A DNA stretch of 64,000 bases from Rhodanobacter thiooxydans. Lineage in GTDB: Bacteria; Pseudomonadota; Gammaproteobacteria; Xanthomonadales; Rhodanobacteraceae. Position numbers and translations under genes: made by a program. How positions within the stretch are numbered: the stretch's first letter is position 1; each line of letters starts with the position of its first letter. Below are positions 56,231 through 64,000 of this stretch, piece by piece. The notes under the pieces are model-generated. The model saw only the letters and a program-made list of their open reading frames with translations. It made no database searches and had not been told where the DNA came from. Location: assembly GCF_021545845.1 (NCBI RefSeq), contig NZ_CP088923.1:3348001-3412000 (forward strand). Reading direction: 5' to 3'.

Positions 56231-58002
56231 TCCGCATGAAGCCGGTGGACGTGGTGATCGTGGGCTTCGGCTGGACCGGCGCGATCATGGGCATGGAACT
56301 GAGCGAGGCCGGCGTGGAAGTGCTGGCGCTGGAGCGCGGCAACTACCAGGACACCTCGCCGGACTGGGCCTACCCCGGCATCGCCGACGAGCTGGCCTAT
56401 GGCATCCGCGGCAAGCTGTTCCAGCCGCTGGCGCGGGAAACCATCACCATCCGCCACGCCGTCAGCGACACGGCGGTGCCCTATCGCCAGTACGGTTCGT
56501 TCCTGCTGGGCAACAACGTGGGCGGCGCGGGTACGCACTGGAACGGCCAGCACTACCGGCCTTCCCCGGAAGACCTGGAGTTCCGCAGCCACATCGCCAA
56601 GCGCTACGGCGAGAAGTTCATGCCGGCAGACATGCAGATCCAGGACTACGGGGTGGGCTACGACGAGCTGGAACCGTTCCTCGACCAGTTCGAGTACGTC
56701 TGCGGCACCTCGGGCCGCGCCGGCAACCTCAACGGCGCCATCCAGCAAGGCGGCAATCCCTTCGAGGGCGTGCGCAAACGCGCCTACCCCAACCCGCCGG
56801 TCGCCGATACCCAGGGCGCCAGACTGTTCGCCGACGCCGCCAGGGCCCTCGGCCACCAGCCGTTCCCGCAGCCGGCATCGAATGCCTCCCAGCCCTACAC
56901 CAACCCCTATGGCGCGCGGTTGGGGCCGTGCAACCTGTGCGGCTATTGCGAACGCTTCGGCTGCTACATGTATGCCAAGGCGACGCCGCAGACCACGATC
57001 CTGCCCGTGCTGATGCGGCGCAAGAATTTCACCCTGCGCACCGGCAGCCACGTGACGCGGATCAACCTCGACGCCGGCGGCAAACGCGCCACCGGCGTCA
57101 CCTATGTCGACGCGCAGGGGAAGGAGATCGAGCAGCCGGCCGAGCTGGTCATCGTGGCCGCCTTCCAGATGCACAACGTGCGGCTGATGCTGCTTTCGGG
57201 CATCGGCAAGCCCTACGACCCGGCCACCGGCGCCGGTGTGATCGGCAAGAACTACGCGTACCAGATGATGAGCAGCATCGGCCTGTTCTTCGACAAGGAC
57301 ACCGCCATCAATCCATTCATCGGCGCGGGCGCCGGCGGTTCGCAGATCGTCGACGACTTCAACTCCGACCATTTCGACCATGGCCCGCTCGGCTTCATCG
57401 GCGGCGGCTACATCATCGGCGGTCAGACCGGCGGGCGGCCGATCCAGCAGCTGGCCGTGCCGCCCGGCACACCGGCTTGGGGCGCGGCATGGAAACGTGC
57501 GGCGAAGGACAGCTACCTGCATACCACGTTCGTCGGCACGCACGGCTCAGTGATGGCCTACCGCGACCGTTACCTCGACCTCGACCCCACCTACAAGGAC
57601 GCGTTCGGCCAGCCGCTGCTGCGGATCACCTTCGACTGGCACGACAACGAGTACAAGATGACGCGCTACCTGACCGAGCGCGCCCAGGAGATCGTCGCCC
57701 GGATGAAGCCCCGGACCACCTCGCAGACCCTGCGCAAGCCCGGCGACCATTACGACACCCGGCAGTACCAGACCACGCACACCACCGGCGGCGTGATCCA
57801 GGGCAACGACCCGGCCACCAGCGCGCTGAACCGCTTCCAGCAGAGCTGGGACGTGCCCAACGTGTTCGTGACCGGCGCATCGGCGTTCCCGCAGAACCTC
57901 GGCTACAACCCGACCGGCCTCATCGGCGGCCTCACCTACTGGTCGGCCAAGGCCATCCGCGAGACCTATCTCAAGCATCCCGGTCCCCTGGTGCAGACAT
58001 GA
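56227..58002 (+). CDS. GMC-family flavoprotein dehydrogenase (gluconate/sugar 2-dehydrogenase catalytic subunit)
   Basis: The 591-residue FAD enzyme has the dinucleotide fold VDVVIVGFGWTGAIMGMELSEAGVEVLALERG (5-35), QYGSFLLGNNVGGAGTHWNGQHYR (FAD/active-site region), and GMC_oxred_C with HTTGGVIQGNDPATSALNR and NVFVTGASAFPQNLGYNPTGLI. A Cys cluster (CNLCGYCERFGCYMY) could hold a metal or haem-contact region. No own signal, so it piggybacks on the Tat subunit. It should oxidise gluconate, a keto-sugar acid or a sugar alcohol in the periplasm. Overlaps both neighbours by ATGA. Confidence 0.9.
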   Translation: MIRMKPVDVVIVGFGWTGAIMGMELSEAGVEVLALERGNYQDTSPDWAYPGIADELAYGIRGKLFQPLARETITIRHAVSDTAVPYRQYGSFLLGNNVGGAGTHWNGQHYRPSPEDLEFRSHIAKRYGEKFMPADMQIQDYGVGYDELEPFLDQFEYVCGTSGRAGNLNGAIQQGGNPFEGVRKRAYPNPPVADTQGARLFADAARALGHQPFPQPASNASQPYTNPYGARLGPCNLCGYCERFGCYMYAKATPQTTILPVLMRRKNFTLRTGSHVTRINLDAGGKRATGVTYVDAQGKEIEQPAELVIVAAFQMHNVRLMLLSGIGKPYDPATGAGVIGKNYAYQMMSSIGLFFDKDTAINPFIGAGAGGSQIVDDFNSDHFDHGPLGFIGGGYIIGGQTGGRPIQQLAVPPGTPAWGAAWKRAAKDSYLHTTFVGTHGSVMAYRDRYLDLDPTYKDAFGQPLLRITFDWHDNEYKMTRYLTERAQEIVARMKPRTTSQTLRKPGDHYDTRQYQTTHTTGGVIQGNDPATSALNRFQQSWDVPNVFVTGASAFPQNLGYNPTGLIGGLTYWSAKAIRETYLKHPGPLVQT

Positions 58003-59378
58003 ACGCTCCGTCCCGACGTCGACGCAGTGGCGGCTGGTGGCGCACCATCGTAGTGCTGGCCGTGCTGTTGTTGCTGGCGTGGCTGCCGACGAAGCTGTTC
58101 CGCGGCGGCGGCGACGCCGCGACCACCACGGCGGCGCCGACCGAAGCGCAGCTCAGGCAAGGCGAATACCTGGCCAGGGCGGGCGATTGCGCGGCCTGCC
58201 ATACGGCGCCCGGCGGCAAGCCCTTCGCTGGCGGCTTGCCGATCGCGTCGCCGGTCGGCACCATCTACAGCACCAACATCACGCCCGACCCGAAGACCGG
58301 CATCGGCAACTACACCTACGGCCAGTTCGAACGCGCCGTGCGGCGCGGCATCGCGGACTCGGGGGAGACGCTCTATCCGGCGATGCCCTACCCCTCATTC
58401 GCCAAGGTGAGCGACCAGGACGTCCAGGCGCTGTACGCCTACTTCATGCACGACGTGGCTCCGGTGGAGCAGGCCAACCGCCGCAACGGCATCCCGTGGC
58501 CGCTGTCGATGAACTGGCCGCTGACGTACTGGCGCTGGCTGTTCGCGCCGACGGTGGCGCCGCCGACGGCAACCGCGGTGCAGGACCCGGCGTTGGCGCG
58601 TGGCGAATACCTGGTCGAGGGCCTCGGCCACTGCGGCGCCTGCCACACGCCGCGCTCGTTCACGCTGCAGGAAAAGGCACTCAGCGCCAGCGACGGCACG
58701 ACCTACCTGAGCGGCGGCGAGAGCGACCACTGGATCGCCCCCAGCCTGCGCGGCGAAGCGGCGAGCGGGCTGGGCAGCGTCAGCGCGGAGGAACTGGTCG
58801 CCGTGCTCAAGACGGGACGCAGCGAGCACAGCGCCATCTTCGGCGGCATGGCCGACGTGGTCCAGCACAGCACGCAGTATCTCGACGACGGGGATCTCGC
58901 CGCCATCGCACATTTCCTGAAATCGCTGCCGCCGGCGCGGCAGGAGGCCGCGCTGGCCTATGACCCGGCGACCCACACCGCCCTGGCCGCGGGCAACGTC
59001 GGCGCAGCCGGCGCCCAGCTCTACCTCGACAACTGCGCGGCCTGCCATCGCAGTGACGGCCACGGCTACGGTCAGGTCTACCCTGCGCTGGCCGGCAACC
59101 CCGTACTTAACGGCAGCGACCCGGGCTCGGTGATCCGCCTGGTCCTGCACGGCGGCACCATGCCGTCCGGCCGCGACACGCCCACCCAGTTCAGCATGCC
59201 GGCCTTCCGCGAGCGGCTAGACGACAGCCAGCTGGCGACGCTGCTTACCTTCGTGCGCTCCAGCTGGGGCAACCGCGGTGGAGCGGTGGATGCGCAGCAG
59301 GTGGCACGCATGCGTAACCTGCCACCTGCAGGCAAGACCATGATGACCGGCTACGACCCACGCGCCCGGCAACCCTAA
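57999..59378 (+). CDS. Membrane-anchored tri-haem cytochrome c subunit
   Basis: The 459-residue protein has an N-terminal TM anchor (WWRTIVVLAVLLLLAWLPTKLF). Three CxxCH haem sites follow: CAACH (about 64), CGACH (about 215) and CAACH (about 350). Each has a distal Met candidate, such as LYPAMPYPSF and FSMPAFRERL. This matches the cytochrome subunit of alcohol/gluconate dehydrogenases, which passes electrons from the flavoprotein to ubiquinone or an oxidase. ATG overlaps the GMC stop. End of the dehydrogenase operon. Confidence 0.93.
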   Translation: MNAPSRRRRSGGWWRTIVVLAVLLLLAWLPTKLFRGGGDAATTTAAPTEAQLRQGEYLARAGDCAACHTAPGGKPFAGGLPIASPVGTIYSTNITPDPKTGIGNYTYGQFERAVRRGIADSGETLYPAMPYPSFAKVSDQDVQALYAYFMHDVAPVEQANRRNGIPWPLSMNWPLTYWRWLFAPTVAPPTATAVQDPALARGEYLVEGLGHCGACHTPRSFTLQEKALSASDGTTYLSGGESDHWIAPSLRGEAASGLGSVSAEELVAVLKTGRSEHSAIFGGMADVVQHSTQYLDDGDLAAIAHFLKSLPPARQEAALAYDPATHTALAAGNVGAAGAQLYLDNCAACHRSDGHGYGQVYPALAGNPVLNGSDPGSVIRLVLHGGTMPSGRDTPTQFSMPAFRERLDDSQLATLLTFVRSSWGNRGGAVDAQQVARMRNLPPAGKTMMTGYDPRARQP

Positions 59379-59461
59379 GTCCGTGGTTCCTCCCACGGGT
59401 GTTCACCGGCAGCCCGCCCGCGGCAACCGTGGACACCGCAGACGGCGCCGTCAGCGGCGAA

Positions 59462-59670
59462 TTCAACTCGGAAGTGCGGCTTCGCCGAGACCGGCGAGCA
59501 CGTCTTTCCGCTGGGCACGCTCCACAGCGGGATATCGTCATGACACGATCCATCGCAGGCCCATCGTCGAACACCAGACCACGACGCGGAACATCGGGAG
59601 AATGGTCATGAACTACAAAAGCAGCTGCCACTGAGGCAGGGTGGTGTTCGAGGTGGAAGGCGAGATCGGG
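59462..59670 (+). pseudogene. Decayed copy of the GNAT/GFA gene junction
   Basis: This stretch is clearly similar to 63167-63373, which holds the end of the GNAT gene and the start of the GFA gene. Shared runs include AAGTGCGGCTTCG, CGGGATATCGTCATG, GGCCCATCGTCGAACA and TTCGAGGTGGAA. The copy has lost the GNAT N-terminal part, carries indels, and has TGA in the GFA frame directly after SSCH. Homology stops at about 59670, where MITE-like sequence begins. A relic of duplication, not a gene. Confidence 0.8.
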
Positions 59671-59685
59671 CAAAAGGTGTCAAGG

Positions 59686-59918
59686 ACGAATGACACTTAC
59701 TTAAGCCCCGTTCTCGCTGAGCGTAGCCCGCACAGCGGGCGGAGTCGAAGCGCCGCCAGGGTGAGGGCCGCCCCCATCGCCGGCGTGTCCTTCGACTTCC
59801 TCGCTCCTCAGGACCGTGGCCATCCATGGCCACTCCCCGCGTGCGGCCTTCGGCCTACGCTCAGAGCCTGCCCCGGACTTGATCCGGGGACGAACGGGCT
59901 TAAGTAAGTGCCATTCGT
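59686..59918. mobile_element. MITE-like element with terminal inverted repeats
   Basis: The left end ACGAATGACACTTACTTAAG plus CCCCGTT (59686-59712) is the inverted counterpart of the right end AACGGG plus CTTAAGTAAGTGCCATTCGT (59893-59918), with one mismatch and one gap. The total is about 233 bp and non-coding. A related copy lacking the left end occurs at 62462-62601. GTGTCAGGGACATTTTCC follows directly and recurs at 61104. No transposase inside, so non-autonomous. Confidence 0.65.
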
Positions 59919-59934
59919 GTCAGGGACATTTTCC

Positions 59935-60289
59935 GACGCGCCAGGATCAACAGCGCAGCTATCCCACGCAGGTGGCCTCGGTGCGCAAGCCGTAGCGCCT
60001 GGGCGGCAAACGTCGCCGAATGACAGCCGGCAAGCGGGATACCCACCGGCACCCTGGAATCAGCCCCGTCACCACCGACGATTGTGGGGATAAGACCTGG
60101 CACCCCGATTCATGAAAGATGCAATCGTGCCACCGTCCCTCACCTACACCAGTCGCCATCCGCAACTCCTTGTTGCACGGCAGGATTCGTCGACTTGACC
60201 GAGGAAAGCCGAAGGCCGAACATCGGGTGCATCTGCCCCGATGCGGAGCTTGCCAAGCGTCAGGCCGCACCCCATCGATCCCGCAACCC
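59935..60289. other. Non-coding stretch
   Basis: About 355 bp between the MITE-like repeat and the hypothetical gene. No frame shows family resemblance; short open frames lack RBS and composition. Probably degenerate remnants of the repeat-rich patch plus the promoter of the next gene. Confidence 0.4.
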
Positions 60290-60547
60290 ATGAAAAAAGC
60301 CTCATTCATGAGTATTCGCATATCGGAAAAGGAAAGTGGCCGCACGCTCGGAAATATCTCGGAGCGTGACCTGGAGATCCTGATCGACCACATGGAGGAG
60401 GAGTCGTCTACGGATCAGGACTACTTCGTCGAGCACACGGCGATCGATGTGCTGGAGCGCCTTGGCGCGAGCAGTGAGTTCATCTCCCTGCTCAGGCACG
60501 CAACAGGAACGTCCGAAGGGATTGATATCGTATGGTCCCGCAACTAG
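60290..60547 (+). CDS. Small conserved hypothetical protein
   Basis: The 85-residue acidic protein begins MKKASFMSIRISEKESGRTLGNISERDLEILIDHMEEESSTDQDYFVEHTAIDVLERLGASSEFISLLRHAT. This layout ('SI-x-I-x-E-x-x-x-GR-x-LG-x-I-x-E-x-DL ... EEESSTDQDY') recurs in proteobacterial hypothetical proteins; I know of no proven function. Helical, soluble, no signal. The ATG could be 60290 or 60308 (MSIRIS). An AhpD-like gene follows 96 bp later. Confidence 0.65.
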   Translation: MKKASFMSIRISEKESGRTLGNISERDLEILIDHMEEESSTDQDYFVEHTAIDVLERLGASSEFISLLRHATGTSEGIDIVWSRN

Positions 60548-60643
60548 CTATGACCTGACGGTTCGCTCAAGTCGGGGGCCCGATCGCTTCGCGCATGGGC
60601 TCGACTTGGCTCCAATGTCAGACAGCACCAAGGAAAAATCCAA

Positions 60644-61096
60644 ATGACTGAAAGAGTAAATCTCAGCAAATCCGCACCTGATTTGTACCAAACCGTGGCG
60701 AAGCTCGAACGACTTGCGTCCGACGCCCTGACGAAGGCAGGGTTCGCCGACGGCTTCTCGCATCTCTTGCGCCTGCGCGCCTCCCAGATCAACCACTGCG
60801 CCTTCTGTTGCCGACTGCACACACGGGACGCGCTTGCCAGTGGCGAGCCGGCGGATCGCATCGCTGTTCTTGCAGCATGGCAGGAAGCCGACTACTTCAC
60901 CGGGAAAGAACGCGCCGCGCTGGAGCTCATCGAGGCGGTTACGCTGATCTCCGAGGGGCAGGTACCGGATACGGTTTACGATCTGGCGGCGGCAACCCTG
61001 TCCGCCGACGAAATATCAGCGGTCGAATGGCTGGCGATCGTCATCAACGCCTGGAACCGCATCGCAACCTCCAGCCGCTATTCGGTCAAGCCATAG
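60644..61096 (+). CDS. Carboxymuconolactone decarboxylase/AhpD-like protein
   Basis: The 150-residue protein has the AhpD-type core [24 protein letters not shown] with the Cys-x2-Cys-x3-His redox motif (about residues 52-59), followed by [27 protein letters not shown], typical of the family's six-helix unit. Expected role: peroxidase or alkylhydroperoxide-linked antioxidant. ATG 60644 has AAGGAAAAA upstream. IS-type sequence starts 8 bp after its stop. Confidence 0.9.
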   Translation: MTERVNLSKSAPDLYQTVAKLERLASDALTKAGFADGFSHLLRLRASQINHCAFCCRLHTRDALASGEPADRIAVLAAWQEADYFTGKERAALELIEAVTLISEGQVPDTVYDLAAATLSADEISAVEWLAIVINAWNRIATSSRYSVKP

Positions 61097-61121
61097 GCAA
61101 AAAGTGTCAGGGACATTTTCC

Positions 61122-61318
61122 CAGACGGCCCAGCTGACCCGCCGGGTGCTGGCCGCGGCGCTGCGTCAACGCCAACCAGCGGCCGGCACTTTGCTGCACA
61201 ATGATCACGGCGTGGAGTTCCCGGCTGGTGACTTCAAGCAGGCACTGGCCAGCGCCGGGTTCTTCCAGAACGTCAACCACCCGCATCGCATGACCGACAG
61301 CGCGCGCATGGAGACTCC
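61122..61318 (+). pseudogene. IS3-type transposase fragment (integrase core C-terminal part)
   Basis: The frame reads [62 protein letters not shown]. It aligns with the end of the DDE/rve domain of IS3/IS481-type transposases (HxDxGxxY/F ... MTDNAxMES), keeping the second Asp and the final Glu. The first two thirds are missing. It lies between GTGTCAGGGACATTTTCC (61104-61121) and the next gene, with which it is in frame. Confidence 0.7.
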
Positions 61319-61322
61319 GAAA

Positions 61323-62360
61323 ATGAATACGAGTATGCGCGAGATGTCGGGGGTGCGAACCACCGGCGTCAGGTCGTACGGCTTGGCAAGACTCCTCGGA
61401 CTGATTCCCGCCGTGGCGGCCATCGGCTATCCATTCTGGCTCGATGGCTTCCACATGGCGGTCGGCGGCCCCGCGGCAACTGGGTCCGCGTCGATTCCGC
61501 TCGCCGTCGTGATGCTCGCTGGTGTGTTCCTCACGCCCGCCGTCGGGTTTGCCTTCGCCTGGAAGCTTCCCGGGCCCACCAGCATGCGCCGACTCGCCTA
61601 CGCCACCGTCATGGCGCCAACGCTCTACGTCTTTCTGGGCGTCGTGACCTACATGGTCAAGAGCCGTCTGCCTGACGAGGTTGTCTGGTCGGTGCTGTGG
61701 GTGGCCATGGCGGGGATTGCGCTCGCGAGCCCCGATACCGAGAAGCCCGCGGACGGACCCTGCAGCGTCACCCGCTGGCGGGTCGTTCACGGCATTACGG
61801 CAGCCGTGATCGTCTTCTACATCGCCTTTCACGTGATCAACCACGTGTTCTTCCTTGCCTCGTCGGAAACGTACAACGCCGTTCAGCACATCGGCGCGAC
61901 CGTTTACCGGAACCCCATTGTGCAGCCGATCCTGGTGTTGCTGCTGCTCTTGCAGACGATAACCGGCATGCGTCTGTTCTGGCACTGGAGCGGCAAACGC
62001 GGCGACGTTTTCCGCAGCTTTCAATTGGCCGCGGGTCTGTATCTCGCCGTCTACGTCATCGGACACCTGGACTCGGTATTCGTTTACGCCCGCAGCTACC
62101 TGAACACTCCGAGTGATTGGGCATTTGCCGTGGGCGCCCCGGACGGCATCATCCACGGGGCATGGAATATCCGGCTGCTGCCGCACTACCTGCTGGGGGT
62201 CTTCTTCGTGCTTGGCCATCTTGCCTCGGGCGCGCGCGGAATACTTCTCGCGCACGGGGTGGGCCGGCGCGTGGTTGATCGCGGCTGGATACTCACGGTC
62301 AGCGCAAGCATGCTCCTGGCGATCGTCATCGTGCTCGGGATGTCGGGTATGCGAATCTAG
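61323..62360 (+). CDS. Polytopic membrane protein, possible b-type cytochrome
   Basis: The 345-residue protein has about eight hydrophobic helices. Membrane-embedded His residues occur in [49 protein letters not shown] and [22 protein letters not shown], a spacing like haem b-binding respiratory membrane proteins (succinate dehydrogenase/cytochrome b fold). The family is not firmly recognised. The start MNTSMREM at 61323 separates it from in-frame transposase debris. Its promoter may lie in, or have been altered by, the IS remnant. Confidence 0.6.
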   Translation: MNTSMREMSGVRTTGVRSYGLARLLGLIPAVAAIGYPFWLDGFHMAVGGPAATGSASIPLAVVMLAGVFLTPAVGFAFAWKLPGPTSMRRLAYATVMAPTLYVFLGVVTYMVKSRLPDEVVWSVLWVAMAGIALASPDTEKPADGPCSVTRWRVVHGITAAVIVFYIAFHVINHVFFLASSETYNAVQHIGATVYRNPIVQPILVLLLLLQTITGMRLFWHWSGKRGDVFRSFQLAAGLYLAVYVIGHLDSVFVYARSYLNTPSDWAFAVGAPDGIIHGAWNIRLLPHYLLGVFFVLGHLASGARGILLAHGVGRRVVDRGWILTVSASMLLAIVIVLGMSGMRI

Positions 62361-62461
62361 CCCCATTTTTTGCCATGTCATCCAAAAGAAGTAAGCCTCG
62401 CCCCTCACACTGGCGAGCATTGAGCGTGGGATTAATTGGCCACGCCCCCTTTTCCCGTCAC

Positions 62462-62601
62462 TTTTCCCGCAGCGGGCGGAGTCGAAGCGCCGCCAGGTCA
62501 GTGCCGCCCCATTGCCGGCGTGTCCTTCGACTTCGGCCTTCGCTCAGAGCCTGCCCCGGACTTGATCCGGGGACAAACGGGGCTTAAGTAAGTGCCATTC
62601 G
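62462..62601. mobile_element. Truncated second copy of the MITE-like element
   Basis: Shares GCGGGCGGAGTCGAAGCGCC, GGCGTGTCCTTCGACTTC, GCTCAGAGCCTGCCCCGGAC and the right terminal repeat CTTAAGTAAGTGCCATTCG with the element at 59686-59918. The left terminal repeat and a central segment are absent. Inside the 390-bp gap between the membrane protein and GNAT genes. Confidence 0.65.
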
Positions 62602-62751
62602 CGTCAGGGGTATTTTGTGTCCCCCACGGCAAATGCACCGATCAGTGCGTCGCTTTTCCCTCGGCTTGACGCCCGAGTGACGGCGACCGAGCATCCATCC
62701 ACATGCCCCGATTCGGGCCTGACAGGGATCAAGTGCCCTCTGGAGGTTCCG

Positions 62752-63318
62752 TTGCCCGTCATACGAAAAGCCAGCCGCAGCGACGCAGGGCCACTCTCCC
62801 GGCTTGCCGAGGCGACGTTCCGAACCACCTTTGGCGCCGTGAATACGGGTGAAGACATGGATCTTCATTGCCGGACCAGCTACAGCGAGGCCATCCAATC
62901 GGGCGAGATTGCCAGCCCGAACATGCTTACGTTGATGTGCGAGGATGGCGAAGGGCTCGTAGGGTTTGCCCAACTGCGCTGGGGTGACGCGCCGGATTGC
63001 GTTCCAGCCCAATCCCCGGGCGAGGTCCAGCGGCTGTACATAGTTGATGATTGGCACGGCAAGGGCATCGCGCAGGAGCTGATGGGCGCCTGTATCGGAG
63101 CGTTGCAGGCACGCGGCTCGGACGTGGCCTGGCTGGGCGTGTGGGAACGCAACCCGCGGGCGATCTCGTTCTACCGGAAGTGCGGCTTCGTCGAGGTCGG
63201 TGACCACGTTTTTCCGCTGGGCAACGACCCGCAGCGGGATATCGTGATGGCACGATCCATCGCGGGCCCATCGTCGAACATCGCGCCCCGACGCGGAACA
63301 TCGGAAGTCCGGTCATGA
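62752..63318 (+). CDS. GNAT-family N-acetyltransferase
   Basis: The 188-residue protein opens LPVIRKASRSDAGPLSRLAEATFRTTFG. The acetyl-CoA-binding motif A is VQRLYIVDDWHGKGIAQELMGACIG (Q/R-x-x-G-x-G/A variant), and motif B is WLGVWERNPRAISFYRKCGFVEVGDHVF. The TTG start at 62752 has TGGAGG six bases upstream; no ATG fits. Substrate unknown. The stop overlaps the GFA gene (ATGA), and a decayed copy of this junction lies at 59462-59670. Confidence 0.88.
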   Translation: MPVIRKASRSDAGPLSRLAEATFRTTFGAVNTGEDMDLHCRTSYSEAIQSGEIASPNMLTLMCEDGEGLVGFAQLRWGDAPDCVPAQSPGEVQRLYIVDDWHGKGIAQELMGACIGALQARGSDVAWLGVWERNPRAISFYRKCGFVEVGDHVFPLGNDPQRDIVMARSIAGPSSNIAPRRGTSEVRS

Positions 63319-63662
63319 ATGACAAAGGCAACTGCCACTGCGGCAAGGTGGCGTTCGAGGTGGAAAGCGAGATCGGGGAAGCGCTGGCGTGCAACTGCTC
63401 GATCTGCCAGCGCAGGGGTTCGCCGCTGTGGTTCGTGCTGTGCGAGAAGCTCCACCTGCTCACGCCCGAGGACGCCACCAGCAGCTACACGTTCAACAGG
63501 CACGCCGTCCAGCACCGGTTCTGTCCGGTCTGCGGCATGCATCCGTACGCCGAAGGTACGAACCCGAAGGGCAACGCGATGGCCGCGATCAACATCCGCC
63601 GCATCGAGGGCATCGAGCTTTCGGCGATCCCGGTCCGGCACTACGATGGCCGTGCGCGGTGA
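63315..63662 (+). CDS. GFA/CENP-V-family zinc protein
   Basis: The 115-residue protein has the GFA-type zinc ligands: CHCGKVAFEVE (Cys8, Cys10), CNCSICQRRG and FCPVCGMHPYAEG. It belongs to the glutathione-dependent formaldehyde-activating (Gfa)/CENP-V fold. Most members are of unknown function; some act in glutathione-adduct handling. ATG overlaps the GNAT stop, so the pair is cotranslated. Confidence 0.9.
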   Translation: MNDKGNCHCGKVAFEVESEIGEALACNCSICQRRGSPLWFVLCEKLHLLTPEDATSSYTFNRHAVQHRFCPVCGMHPYAEGTNPKGNAMAAINIRRIEGIELSAIPVRHYDGRAR

Positions 63663-63742
63663 AACGCGGGCCGGCCCTTGCTGCCACGAAACAGCCTGCG
63701 GCCCATCCGTGAACGCCACGCCCCACGCAAAGAGGTGAATCC

Positions 63743-63931
63743 ATGCGCCACCTGATCACTTTCGCCATCTTCCTCGCGGCCATCGCCGCCTATGCCATCG
63801 GCCTCGGCCCGCTGTACTTCGGCGCTCCGCTGGTCGGCAGCGTGCTGGTGCTCGCCGGCGTGCTGTTCGAGCTGGCGTTCTGGCTTCGACTGTTCCGCAA
63901 GACGCCCACAGCATCGTCGGCCGGCAAATGA
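63743..63931 (+). CDS. Small two-helix membrane protein
   Basis: The 62-residue protein reads MRHLITFAIFLAAIAAYAIGLGPLYFGAPLVGSVLVLAGVLFELAFWLRLFRKTPTASSAGK, with two hydrophobic helices (about 5-25 and 28-50) and a basic cytoplasmic tail. A good AGAGGTGAA RBS precedes ATG. Not recognised; likely an inner-membrane hypothetical protein. Confidence 0.7.
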   Translation: MRHLITFAIFLAAIAAYAIGLGPLYFGAPLVGSVLVLAGVLFELAFWLRLFRKTPTASSAGK

Positions 63932-63949
63932 ACCGGCGCCAATAGCAGC

Positions 63950-64000
63950 ATGAGCATGAACGACGCAGCCTACGCCGTCCTCCACGCCATCCCGAGCGGC
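63950..64000 (+). CDS. Probable alkyltransferase-like (MGMT-fold) protein, N-terminal part only
   Basis: From ATG 63950 the frame reads MSMNDAAYAVLHAIPSG, open to the window edge. It resembles the start of MGMT/alkyltransferase-like DNA-binding domains ('YALIHAIPPGRVASYG'). Only 17 codons are visible, so this is a tentative call; the Cys/Trp active-site motif lies outside the window. Confidence 0.4.
   Translation, partial: MSMNDAAYAVLHAIPSG

Noticed and set aside
59399..59634. Small plus-strand open frames after the cytochrome gene
   Set aside because: They run through the decayed GNAT/GFA duplicate with frameshifts and a stop after SSCH, so they are not functional genes.
61104..62360. One 418-residue protein
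   Set aside because: The first ~70 residues are a transposase remnant, and the membrane protein has a plausible own start at 61323. Annotated separately.

Overview
The window is a GC-rich chromosomal segment of a Gram-negative gammaproteobacterium. The most likely source is the Xanthomonadales, Rhodanobacteraceae or Xanthomonadaceae (Rhodanobacter/Dyella type). This is inferred from the exosortase-A exopolysaccharide locus, the TonB-receptor plus 'tryptophan halogenase' plus GH13 sugar-uptake locus, the Tat-exported gluconate-dehydrogenase-type operon, and the GTAGGAGC-type REP hairpins. No 16S or housekeeping marker is present, so the assignment is not proven.

1-27.7 kb (all minus strand) is one very large exopolysaccharide locus of the XrtA/PEP-CTERM type, read from about 27.75 kb towards position 1. 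In transcription order it encodes: a phosphoglycosyl-transferase that primes synthesis, a Wza-like export lipoprotein, a chain-length determinant, a tyrosine autokinase, an outer-membrane protein, an AAA ATPase, a polysaccharide deacetylase, a FemAB-like acyltransferase, a glycosyltransferase, exosortase A fused to EpsI, a glycosyltransferase, an amidotransferase, two glycosyltransferases, an ATP-grasp ligase, a predicted alpha/alpha-barrel protein, an O-ligase and a glycosyltransferase. Most neighbours overlap by ATGA/TGATG, so this is one translationally coupled operon. The distal 7 kb (glycosyltransferase, methyltransferase, flippase, phosphotransferase, methyltransferase, start of an asparagine-synthetase-like gene) is looser and lower in GC, and looks like the strain-variable tailoring end. 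A CRP/Clp-like palindrome lies 60 bp upstream of the first gene.

28.1-34.1 kb is a mixed block: a small unknown protein, a LysM/TPR lipoprotein, a receptor-like Ser/Thr kinase coupled to an FHA protein, a PepSY protein and a secreted M28 peptidase.

34.1-55.4 kb is a maltodextrin/starch-utilisation locus. It holds an esterase-like hydrolase and cytoplasmic GH13 alpha-glucosidase (minus strand), facing a TonB-dependent receptor, a flavin halogenase-like protein, a secreted GH13, a secreted GH31, a secreted neopullulanase-like GH13, a GH39 beta-xylosidase-like enzyme, a six-hairpin glycosidase, a sugar MFS transporter and another secreted GH13. The inferred flow is extracellular and periplasmic starch breakdown, uptake through the receptor and MFS carrier, and cytoplasmic hydrolysis. 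Three identical 14-bp operator-like sites (TGAATACGTATGCA or its complement) mark the two control regions. A different LacI-type palindrome precedes the GH39 gene.

55.5-59.4 kb is a three-gene flavoprotein dehydrogenase operon (gluconate 2-dehydrogenase subunit 3-like, GMC flavoprotein, tri-haem cytochrome c) for periplasmic sugar or sugar-acid oxidation.

59.4-64 kb is a patchwork: a decayed duplicate of the GNAT/GFA gene pair found intact at 62.75-63.66 kb, a MITE-like repeat with terminal inverted repeats plus a partial second copy, an IS3-type transposase fragment, and small genes (conserved hypothetical, AhpD-like, polytopic membrane protein, GNAT, GFA, small membrane protein). The right edge cuts a probable alkyltransferase-like gene.
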